From positions 1,860,001 to 1,924,000 of the forward strand of contig OU015677.1 in the NCBI GenBank assembly GCA_907165275.2: a DNA stretch of 64,000 bases, in the 5' to 3' direction. Within the stretch, counting starts at the first letter, position 1, and each line of letters begins with the position of its first letter. The position numbers and the translations under genes are program-made. This DNA is from Zygaena filipendulae. Its lineage: Eukaryota; Arthropoda; Insecta; Lepidoptera; Zygaenidae. Shown here piece after piece: positions 31,458-43,400 of this stretch. The notes beneath the pieces are model-generated. The model was not told the DNA's origin, made no database searches, and was given only the letters and a program-made list of their open reading frames with translations.

Positions 31458-34400
31458 GTAATAATTTTGCAAATCAAACAAACAGTTCATTTCAAAATAT
31501 CTAAAAGCAAATGGGCTTGTCAACCAAATTGTAGTCTTTAGTCCGTCTTGTGGATTAGTAAAAAATATTGGACACGTATTTTTTCTGTTTTTATGGAATC
31601 AAAAAATAACGAAGATACATTAGTCGAAATGTCGCGTGACGTCACGCCGTGCTACAGTTTGTAGCACGTTGTGACGTCACGCGATTCCCAAGTACGTATA
31701 TTTTCCACAGTATTACCAAAACCTGTGAATTTTGAAAACAGGGACTAATTAGGTAAATGAGTTACCAAAAAGCGTTTAATACATTTCTTTACGTTAATGA
31801 ATATTTTAGTGCGAGATATATAATATTATAGTTTTGTGTGCGAAAATCACCCGGCGACACTGGTTTTTGCTTGTTTTCGTATTAAACTAAGTTGATGTCA
31901 CTTCTATCAGTTATTTTCTATTCAGGGACCCAATTCTCGCCTTCTTCGAAAAAATCTCGAACTCGAGATTGCTGTTCGATCCCTATGTCGACCACAAAAT
32001 CTCGATACTCGAACCTGTTTCTTCGTATCTCCTATTCTCAACACAAATCGAACTAGACTTCGAGTTTATAGTGTAAAATGTTGCCAGTAAAAGCTTATTC
32101 GAAAGCCGTATCCATTCCATTCTACACGATTCATCCGGAGCTAAAACGGCAGCAGCTTTTTATAGTTTTTTAATAGTGTGCATCGTTTTATATCAAGAAC
32201 TAATATATTTTATAATATAATTGTACCAAAAAAAAAGAAAAGTTCTTACTTTTATCACTTTTACATCATCACTTTAATTTTGTTTAAATTAGTTTGCGTA
32301 GTACGGATCGTGAAGCATAATATTTGTTTTTGTTTTTACCCTTTTTGGGGAAGGCAAAGGGATCGTAGTTCATACAGCCTAAATTGGCTGTATAGACTAC
32401 GATTCCCTTGTTTTTTTTTTCTGAAGTTATATTTACATCCAATTGCGTTGCTGAGATGCATTTCGATGCTTAATCGGAACTTTAAGCTATGAAGTTGCAG
32501 TTAATTACCACCATAGCACTTAATACAGAGTATATTTACTAATACATAATAAACTTCTAAAACTGTAACATATGACTTGGCTGTATGGCTCAACGTCCCT
32601 TGCCTGTCCCAGATGGGGCGAAGATAAAAAACAACAACAACTTCAACTTCTTCACGCACGACACCGCTATTGGACATTTATGAAGATTCGAATTCGAAAT
32701 TTACGTCTCGACCGCTTCCGACCAGTCGAAGCAGTTCGAACGGCTTTCATTCGAGAAATGTCGAAGTCGACATGTCGAGAATGCTCAACTTGACTTCATC
32801 TCGATTTAATGTGCGAATTCGAACTTTATCTCGAGTCCGAGTCTACTTCGAATGTGCGAGAATTGCCCCCCTGGTCAATAGGCTATTTGACTTTTTTTTT
32901 AGTCCGTCTTGTATATTAATAAAAAATATTGAACACGTATTTTTTTCTTTTTTTACGTAATCAAAAAAATAACGGCGATACATTGAGTTGAAATTTCGCG
33001 TGACGTCACTAACCAGTGCCGTTTTTATGGCGGCTTGTAGCGGTTAGTGACGTCACGAGCCCTCACCCTAAACTTTAATGCCTTTTATCTCTGTGTATTT
33101 TCATTTATTTGAAAAAAAATACGTGTCCAATGATTTTTAATTTTCCAGCTGACGGACTGATTAGAATTTTGATTTTCAAAAGTCGTCAACATCCCTATTG
33201 CCAGACACCTGTTCCTGTCGTTTGTGCGCCGCGACCGGCGGCCGGCGCTGCGCGAGATGGCGGCCGCCAGCTCGGCCACCGCGTGCGCAGCGGTCACCGC
33301 GCACGGCGACCATCAGGTAAAGGTATCGGCAACTTGGGACATACTATCAATGGATAAATAATATAATGAATTAATTAATCTACTATTACGTATTTTATTG
33401 TTTTGAATTGGCGGGCAGACATGCTGAAAACCGCTGAGTCAGTGTCCATTTCGGCATCGCAAAAATTTTTAGGCGAATGTTGTTTGAGTGTCAAATTTTG
33501 TCATATATTTTTAAATTTTTTGTGATGCCGAATAAAGATTTGTCTATGTCAATGTCTACCTACTTCTATCATATAAGTAAGTATAGCTACTTAACTGGCT
33601 GTGCCCCGCGGTTTCACCCGCGTGGGTTTCGGAATTCCAGCAGGAACGCTTAAGTAGCCTAATTTTCTTTGCCTAATTCCGTCAGAATGGTTCCAACCGT
33701 TTCGGTGATTAGTTTTTCCCGGGATTTTTCAGAGTTCCCGCGGGAATTCCAGTAGGGATTTACAGAGATACGCTCAAAGCAATCGTGTGTAAGCAGGTAC
33801 AATATCATTCAAAATATGGCTGAGAGGTCTTGGGAGATCTTTGAAAAATCTGTCGTGTTATGCAACTTTAGAGGGTCGCAACTTGCAGGGCAAGCAAAGC
33901 CTGGCTTCCAAGATCCATGGACTGGCGGAGAGATTGCAGCAGTTGGGCAGGAGTTCCGGCGACTCCGTGGACGGAAGCGACAAGGGATCCAGGAGTAGGA
34001 CTGGTTAGTTGATTCCATACATATATTCACAAATCTTTTTTTATGTCAAAGAGGATGGAAACTGGCTTTCAAGCGAGGATGCCCGACCACACCATTAGGT
34101 GTTTGGCGACTGATTTTTCAACTTGAAGTTGAAAGCCAGCTAGCCGGGCACTGCAAAGTGCCCTACCACCATGCTATGGTTTTCTCACGATGTTTTTTTA
34201 TTCACCGACAGCTCAAGGTCATTGTTACGGTTTGAATACTTATAATATCATTGGTTTGAACCTACGCCTTGCGGCGTTTGATCCGAACGCACGAATGTGA
34301 AAGCGTAACAAATTCGCAATCGCATTTATAATATTAGTTACGATTAGGATAGTAACGATTAGTTACAAGTAAACATGAACTATCGAGAGTTTAAAGACTT

Positions 34401-37400
34401 CCCTGTTTTAACCTTACATCCTAAAATTGACCTTTCTTGAAGGAAGAATGGAAGAGCTTATATGCTGGGATCGGCACGTTTGTTCTCAGGCAGTGTGCAC
34501 CCGATGTTCATGGTGACGACGCATCCGTCGTACTCCTCGCACGAGCTGTGCCTGGACCGCCGGCTGGAGACCAGTCCCAGTCACAGCCAGATGTCCCGGA
34601 ACTCCAGTAGGAAGAGCAGCAACTCGCTGAGGGTCAACCAGTCCACCAAGATCGAAGGTAACAGCTGCATTTATACAATGAACTCCTCCTCGCTTAATAA
34701 ATCTTAGATTATAATTTGGGAATAGAATTTTTTAATTGCCAAGTTTTCGAGCAACAGGCAACATGCTTAGCTCCTTTTAGTTTAGATATTCTATGTTTGC
34801 TAAAATATATTCGAAAATTACTTCTTTATCCGGTATTTGTGGACTTGTAAACTCTCTAGATTAAGTAATCTTCAAAACATAGTTGACGTGGTGGTTTATA
34901 TTGAAGACTTCAGACACCTGATGCGTCGCTCGTCCACACTGGAGGTACACACAGCCCGCGTCTCCCTCAAGGATATTGTGTGCTACCTCTCCTTACTGGA
35001 AGCTGGGAGGCCTGAAGACAAGCTGGAATGTGAGTCCTCATCGTCACAGACATTCACATTTAGATAAAGGAACCTCCCCCAATTATATCCAAGATGATAA
35101 GGCATGCACTATCCTCGTCTTAGTCTATCAAAGCTTGACCTAGCCTAAGGCTTCGCAGACCTTCTGATCTACCACAAAGCAGTCAGCTCTACAAGATATG
35201 TGCCTCGTCCATTCACTCCATTCACATTGCCTCGTCCACTTGAGATTTGATTGCTTTGAGCTATGTCAAATTTCGGTCCATGGTTCTATGGGTCTCATTT
35301 CTGATTCGACCAGTCGGAAAACTTTGAGAATTACTCTCTCCAGCAGAATGGACTGCCTTTTCATGAGATGAATGAACGATCACGTTGCAATGTTATCATT
35401 GGCAGTACACATTAGTCATAGGCTATCATCTAGAGACACTAAGAACTAAGGCTATTAGGACGAAAATATGGTTAATGGTATGTAGCTTTTCGAGCGCTGC
35501 CCAGCTGTAATATGAGTAAATCATGACATCTGAGAATATATGGGTCTACCTGTTAAAAGATACCGCAATGAGAACTTAAGGAAAAAGTTCCAAAAACCTA
35601 CCTTCTTTTGTCTTATGTCTTAGTCACCATTTCAGATTGTAAGGCGTTCCTAACTGATTAAAACTTATAACTTTTGTCCAGTCATGTTCCGTCTGTACGA
35701 TACTGATGGCAATGGAGTCTTGGACACGAACGAGATGGACTGCATCGTCAATCAGATGATGACCGTCGCGGAGTACCTCGGCTGGGAGACGTCGGAGCTT
35801 AAACCAGTAGGTTAACTTCTTTTTTCTTATTATACATTTCAGATTTAATAAAAGCGTGTTAAAAAGAAAAGCATTAATGATGATTTACACGAAAAATAAA
35901 TCGCTTTTTTGATTACATCTTTATTGCTTTTGTGTTATTTTTTCTTAAACAAAAAAGTTATGAAATAACTCGTTGTAGATATTCTTATTTCTAAAAACAC
36001 AAAACCTAAAATAAGTTTTACCATATAACGATCCCTTCTTCCAGATACTCCAAGATATGATGGTGGAAATCGATTACGACGCCGACGGGACGGTGTCGTT
36101 GGACGAATGGAAGAGAGGAGGGTGAGTTATCAAAAATCTTTTCTAGAAAATCCACCCTGCCGTAATAAAGTTCTTCCGTTTTTGTGAACTAATCAAACGG
36201 TTCACTTTGCAAATTAAACTCTAACCAAAAGTTATCACGGTGCATTTTCCCTTGTTCAGAATGACGACGATACCCCTCCTGGTGCTGTTGGGTCTCGACA
36301 CTAACGTGAAGGAGGACGGAGAGCACGCCTGGAGACTGAAGCACTTCAATCGGCCCGCTTTCTGCAACCTCTGCCTGAACATGCTGGTCGGGCTCGGCAA
36401 AAAGGGACTCTGTTGCACATGTGCGTAAGAATTGCTTTTGCTTGTTGTAAATTCAGACTTTACCATTATCAAAACTTTCATAAAGTTCATTTTTTTATTT
36501 TGAAATAGAAATTTGACTTTGTCAAATCTCTAAGATTAGTGGTTAGATAAGTCATTAGATTAGTAAATTCTTCAATAGCGAAAAATTTCTGAAAGGAGTC
36601 TCAGGGCCTATTTTGATAGTTTATGTTTCGGTCCTTATAACTACGATTGGTTGGCAGAAACCTGAAATAGAGAATGACGGTTGTCCCTATTCCTCGTACT
36701 TTCATGGCTTGGCCATCCATCCCCACTTGAACAGTTTACCTGTATTTGAATAATGTTACATTATAAGTACGTGATTTATTAATAAGTTATGCATTTAACA
36801 CTTTGACCGAAACTTATTACATATTTATATCATTGTTGTTCAAAATATTGTTAAGAAAAACAGAAAAAAACAATCATAATTCTATCCCACTTCTGATATG
36901 AACGAGCGTAACCATCCCGCTTCTGATCAGTCTGCAAGTTCACGGTGCACGAGCGGTGCGTGCAGCGCGCGCCCGCCTCCTGCATCGCTACATACTCCAA
37001 GTCGCGGCGCGCGTCCGCCACGCTGTCGCACCATTGGGTCGAAGGTACGTGCTATATATTATTATGTAGGCACCAAAAAATAAACAATAAACATGCACTC
37101 AAATAGTCCTTATTTTAATGTCATGTTTTTGATGCTGTCAATAATTCAAAATCCAAAATTATTAATTATTACTTCGGATTGGTTGGTACAATCTTTATAA
37201 AAAAATGAATGTTTGTAATTGTCTGTCCTCTATGCGTTTCGAAACCATTGGTCCGATTGTGATGAAACTTTGGCGGGTTGTTCTGCCTGCGTCCGCAAAG
37301 GTTCCTGATCCCATAACTCACGCGGGTGAAACCGCGGGGCACAGCTAGTCATTTATAATCGTCAGCGGGTAATATTTCTTCCTCTCTGGAAACTAGCGTT

Positions 37401-40400
37401 TAGTATGTTTTAATAGTATATTTCATTACGAGTGCGGAAAACCTGTCATTGCAAAGAGTTCCGACAAATGTCAACCCTCACCTTCGGCTGCGCCTCGGCT
37501 CGGGTAGACATTTGTCGGAACTAGTTGCAATGACGGTTCCGCACGTGTACTGAACAACTATTTTTAGTACAGTTGCGAAAAAATGAAGCAATTTAATAAA
37601 ATAATAAGAACAAAGAACATTTTTTGGAAAATGGCACCAACCGTAAAAGAATTTAAGCAGAGATTTTTTTTTGTTCCATTCCATTCTGGGTAGGTAAAAG
37701 AAACTCTGCCCATACAGCCAAGTTTTCAGTAGAATGTTTTTATTGATATGAAATGAAAATGAAATTTAATGAGATGAAATGATCTGAAACCTAACCTAAC
37801 TCATTGAATCAAATCATTAAATCTGATATTAAAACAAATTAGTAGCTTCTTTTTAGAAATATTTGCATGAATCAAAAAACTTCTATTTTTCTATTTTTTT
37901 TTAGTAAAAACATCGTGGTTGTTTTTTTCTTTTCAATAGACATTATTTTGACAATTGGGAAAGAGAACGCACAAATTCGGAAAAGGTAAAGAAAAAGCTC
38001 GAGTATGTAATAGCCCACATCCCGAACGCTATAATACGTCCCTGCAATACGCCACTTTTTGAGCAATTGTATTAAAAAGTTTTTTTTTCTACTTTTAAAT
38101 AATGAAAAGGAAAATAATTTCTCCGTTCTACATAATATTATATCGAACCATCAAACATTACCTGCCTTATCCGACGATCCGACGCTACCCAATCATCGAT
38201 TCTCATCGGATGGGAAGTGCAGTCGGATGCGATTCTAATTACCAATTACCAACTGCCACACGCCAGGCAACTGTCACGGGAAGTGCGCGCGGTGTCGGAA
38301 AAAGATCAAAGGGTACAACGGCATCACGGGGCTGCACTGCCGCTGGTGTCACGTGACTGTGAGTCACTTATCTGTACTTAATCCTTAGTCTGTACTAATA
38401 GCATAAAGGAAAGAATTGATTTTTTCTTTGTTTGTTAGTTACGATTTAACTCCAAAACTACTGGGCTGATTTCAAAAATTCTTTCACCATTAGAAAACTG
38501 CATTATCCCTGAGTAGCATAGGCTATATTGTAATCTGGAATTCCCACGGGAACTTCGAGATTATTGCAGGTGAAACCATGAGAAACAGCTGGTATTTAAT
38601 ACAATATTATAATTAATGTGACTGTTGGATGTTTGTTACTCAATCACGCCAGAACGGCTGAACGGAATTGGATAAAATTTGGCACGGCGATAGATTGTAC
38701 CCTGGAATAGGACATCCCGCGGGAACTCCGAAATCACCACCGTTCTGAAAGTGTTCGTTCCCGCCGCCAGCTGCACAACCGGTGCGTGGGCAGCGCGGGC
38801 GGCGCGTGCTCGCTGGGGCGGCACGCGCGCCACATCCTGCCGCCCACCGCCATCCGGCCGCTGGTGCTCGACCGGCAGAGGTCGCTGCCGCACCGCCCGC
38901 AGCCGGACCAGGTAACTACCCACTAGTCTACAATTACTCATTATACATATAATCCACTATACAACACACAGATCTACTTGATCCCACACTGAGCTATGTA
39001 TAAGATGTGGCAAAATTTGCTGCAAATATTTACATGGCTGAAATTATACGTTGTAACAAACAGGATGAGCGAAAAAATAATATTATAAGTTCGTTTTTTC
39101 ATTGAAAAAACATTACAACCACATTCACAAGCTACACAATACATGTAGATCACTAATACGTATACAAGGCACGCGCCACGCACACAGCGACTGTTCAGCT
39201 CGATCGAGGTCATTGATCTTATAATACCGGCGCGCGGCGATGTGTGTGTAAAGCGTTTGGGTGGCGAGCGCCTTCACATGTTGTTTTCTTTTTGATTTAA
39301 TTAATTTTGTTTGGAAAAACAAAAAGTTTTTTTTTACCTTTTTTATTTTGTGATCGTGTTTATGACGGTTTATATTTTCAACCCTGTAAATATTTGCAGC
39401 TAATTTTAACACACCTTATATAAGTTTCTGACTCTGCTTGCTAGTGTTTTGTAATCCAAACAAACGTGGCATATACTGCATATTATTACATAAATATAAT
39501 ATAATATACTATTATAATTTTTCTACTATATATATTTTTCTACCACAGCAAACTCTACCCACGTCGATATCACTGCCGATCTCCATCGCCGCCACCACAG
39601 AGGAGAGGAGAGAAGACAAGAAGGAGCACAGAGCACCACCCATGTCCTTCCAGATCTCCCCCCCAGAGAACACCTGCCCCCTGCTGGTGTTCATCAACCC
39701 CAAGTCCGGGGGCCGGCAGGGCGCCCGGGTGCTGAGGAAGCTGCAGTACATCCTCAACCCGAGACAGGTCCACGACCTCACGAAGGGCGGACCTACCCAA
39801 GGTGAATTTTATATCCGGACCTTTTGCTTTGAAAACTTTTTAAATTGAAGACGTTTTGCTCTCAGAGCACTTTATATTGCAGTCGATGTGCACCCAAGGT
39901 CATTTAGCTTCCAAAACCTTCTGATCCGTAAAGCAATACAAATGTAAGGCTTTCACGCCTCAACGGCTCAATCGATCATCATGGAAATTTGCCCACACGT
40001 TGTCAGGTACAGAAAAGGACATTGGGTACCTATAGTACGGACCGCCAAGAGGGGATTTGTGGATTAGCTAAAGCGCGTCAGATGAACATAAGGGGGGTAC
40101 CTTGCACCATGTTGAGTACCTCCACCAAATATAGGCCCTCTACACTGGTGGGTGCGTCTAGAATAACCGATCAGATTAGTAAAAAAAAATCGATAACTCG
40201 AAATACTCGAGCGCGTCAGATTAAGATATGGTGGGTTAATTACATAGTGAGAAGTATGTATATGAATAATCTGACCATTTGAACGTGACGTAAAGGAGTT
40301 AGAGGATCACAAACTTGCAAAAAAAAAAACGCAACTTCGACATTCTCGAGCGCAGTTGATTTGTTTTTTATTTTAAAGTAAATAACTCAAGGATAGCGGG

Positions 40401-43400
40401 AAAAATATAATCTGCCGATTTTCATAAGCCGAAGAAACAAAAATCGTCTTCGAATCGAACGAGCAGCTGCAGTGAAACATGTACCTATTCATATCTCTGT
40501 CTTTCTTTCCCTTTTACTTTTTCTCTATCTCTCACTCTCTCGCACCGTCCTCACACTACTTTCCGTCGCCATAACGTCATCACAGTATACCACGGCGCTA
40601 AACGTGTCGAATTATAACTTTTTTTGGTCGGTTAAAATACATATTAAAATAAGTTAAGGTAAGTATTACATCAAACTATAGGTTCACCTTTCACTTTAAT
40701 GTAATTATATATATATTATATAATAAAGTTCATCACAAAATAACGCGTTCATGTTATTATATGTAAAACGAAATGGCTTGTTTGTGCTTTAAAGTTAGTT
40801 TTGTGAATAATATTTTGTGAGCTTTTACATATTTCATAGAAATATAAAGTGTGTTTTTTGTGAACAATAAATAGCTCATAAAGTTATTAAACTTACATCA
40901 GAAATAAAAAAAAATTAAAAATAAATCATAATTTTTGTTTCTAGCAGTCAGATTAATAATATCCCTCAAAGTTATTGTCAGATTTTAAGCCAACATAACT
41001 TGGACTGCAAGCTGAACCTTCTGTAAAATAATCTGACACGCTCGAGTATTTCAAAATTGAGATTTTTTTTTGCATTTTCAAAAATTCGCTACTACCTTGC
41101 GTCACCTCCAAATCGGCAGATTTTCGAAGGGGTGCATTTTTAAGGCTCACTTAACATCCCCTTTGAATATCTGACGCGCTCGAGTAAATGTTTTTTTTTT
41201 TCATTTTCTCCCCTTCCGGATGGCCACCCCCACCACGCAAATGGGCAGATGAATATATTTTCGATATCAGAGACACCTTGGAGTATCTAAACTACAATAT
41301 CTGACGCGCTCGAGTATTTCCATTTTAATATTTTTTTTTACATTTTTGAAAGCCTGTAGAAGCTAAACCCACCGGTGAATGAAAAAATATCATATAACCT
41401 TATTTTGTTTATATCTCCTAATCTTCAAAACCCAATAGGTCCCAACGACGCTCGAGTGTCTCCCGAATTAGCATCGGTATCTCCCGTACTACTACTTTTT
41501 GTCCCGGAGTTTCCGCCGGAACTTTGAAATTAATGCGGACGAAATTAAAACAGCTTACTAGCTTACTATATATTTATTTAAATAATAACAAGAAATATTA
41601 AATACTAGTTCTCCCGCGCGGTTTTACCCGCGATAATTTTGGAGTTACCGCGGGAATTCCGGCTTACAATATTGCCTATGTTACTCAGGGATAATGTAGC
41701 GTTCTAATGGTGAAAGAATTTTTGAAATCGGTCCCAGTAGTTTATGAGTTAAATCGTAACAAACAAACAAACAAAATATCAAATCTTTCCTCTTCATAAT
41801 ATTAGTATAGATAATGTTTTTTCTTTCAATTGATACACTAAACTGAAAACAAGATAGCAACTTCATATTCTTTTTGACACAGTCCCGATTGGCAATGGGC
41901 ATGTTGACTAATTTTTATTTTTTAGTCCGTCTTGTAGATTATTAAAAAATATTGGACACGTATTTTTTCTTTTTTTACGTAATCAAAAAATAACGGCGAT
42001 GTATTGAGTTGAAATTTCGCGTGACGTCACTATTCTGACAGTTTGTATGGCGGTTTTAGCGGTTAGTGACGTCACGACCCCCTCACTCTAAACTTTAATG
42101 CGTTTTATCTCTGTATATTTTAATTTATTTGAAAAAGCAAAAAATACGTGTCTATATTGTTTTTGTTATTTTCTAACTGACGGACTAATTAGAATTTTGA
42201 TTTTCAAAAGTAGTCCACATCGCTATCCCTCGTACCTATGCATTGACTTTTTTATTGTCAGGTTTACAAATGTTCAAAGACGTAAAGGACTACAGAGTTA
42301 TATGCTGCGGCGGAGACGGCACCGTGGGCTGGGTGCTGGAGACTATGGGTGAGAAAACTACTCAAATACGTTATATTTACTTTATGAAAGGTGGTCAAAT
42401 AACTTGCTTTTGCACAGCACACCCTTCTATCTCCTTCAAGATATTTGTTAAAGTTTCTATTTTCTCTGTCTCTTATTTCGTACCTTTTAAATGGGGACCA
42501 ATAAACTCCTTTTCTTTCTTTCTTCTTTCTTTTCACAGTTTTATTATTATTATTATTCGTTTATTGATCTTAAATTTAGGTTTTTTACAGTATAAATTTA
42601 CAAAATAATTAACAGATAAACTCACATTTTAAAATATAAACTATCTGTCGCCAGCGACAATTTCGGAGTTCCCGCGGGAATTAGGATTATCCCATAGACT
42701 ATATTGTAATCTGGAAATCCCACGGGAACTCCAAAATTATTGCGGGTGAAACCGCGCGGAACAGCTACTATTTATTATTATTATTAAACAACAACAATTT
42801 TATTTATTAACAATTTTATTATTATTATTATATTATTTCTTTTCAAATGAGAGAAAAGGCCAAAGGTAAAGTTTGATTTAATTTCATGTGAACGACGAAG
42901 TTTAAAAGTGCAGTGTTGTTTGTTGGCGTCCAGATAAAGTGCAAATGGAGCACCAGCCGGGCGTGGGGGTGATCCCCCTCGGGACCGGCAACGACCTGGC
43001 CAGGTGCCTGCGCTGGGGCGGCGGGTGAGTGTCGCCGCCCACACTCCACCACACTGGGCCCTTATTGTCTTTTTTTTGTTTGTTTGTTAACCGACTTCCA
43101 AAAAGGAGGAGGTTAGGCATTCGATTGTAGGTATGTTTTTTTTTGTTTGTATACTTTATTGAACATAAACAAAGTTTCTACAAATTGCTAAAATTAAAAT
43201 AAGCAGGTAATTTATGCTCAAAGGCGGACTTATCCCGCGAGGGGATTTCTTCCAGTCAACCTTTAAAAAATCGAAAGGAATTGATTGGGGGGATTGGATT
43301 GGCGGGAAAAGAGATAAAGGGAAAGGCGGTTGATAAACATAAAAATAATGGTTCGATAGATTTAAAACCAGGGATAAAGGAAAGGAATTAAAAGAAAAGT

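Noticed and set aside
34907..34914. Acceptor TTCAG at 34913 for DGK exon E
   Set aside because: It leads to GAC ACC TGA, a stop. The TTGAAG acceptor at 34906 keeps the frame and gives [10 protein letters not shown].
40068..41452. CRISPR-like array
   Set aside because: A eukaryotic intron, a spacing of about 138 bp, and repeats that invert at the centre. It does not have CRISPR repeat-spacer architecture.
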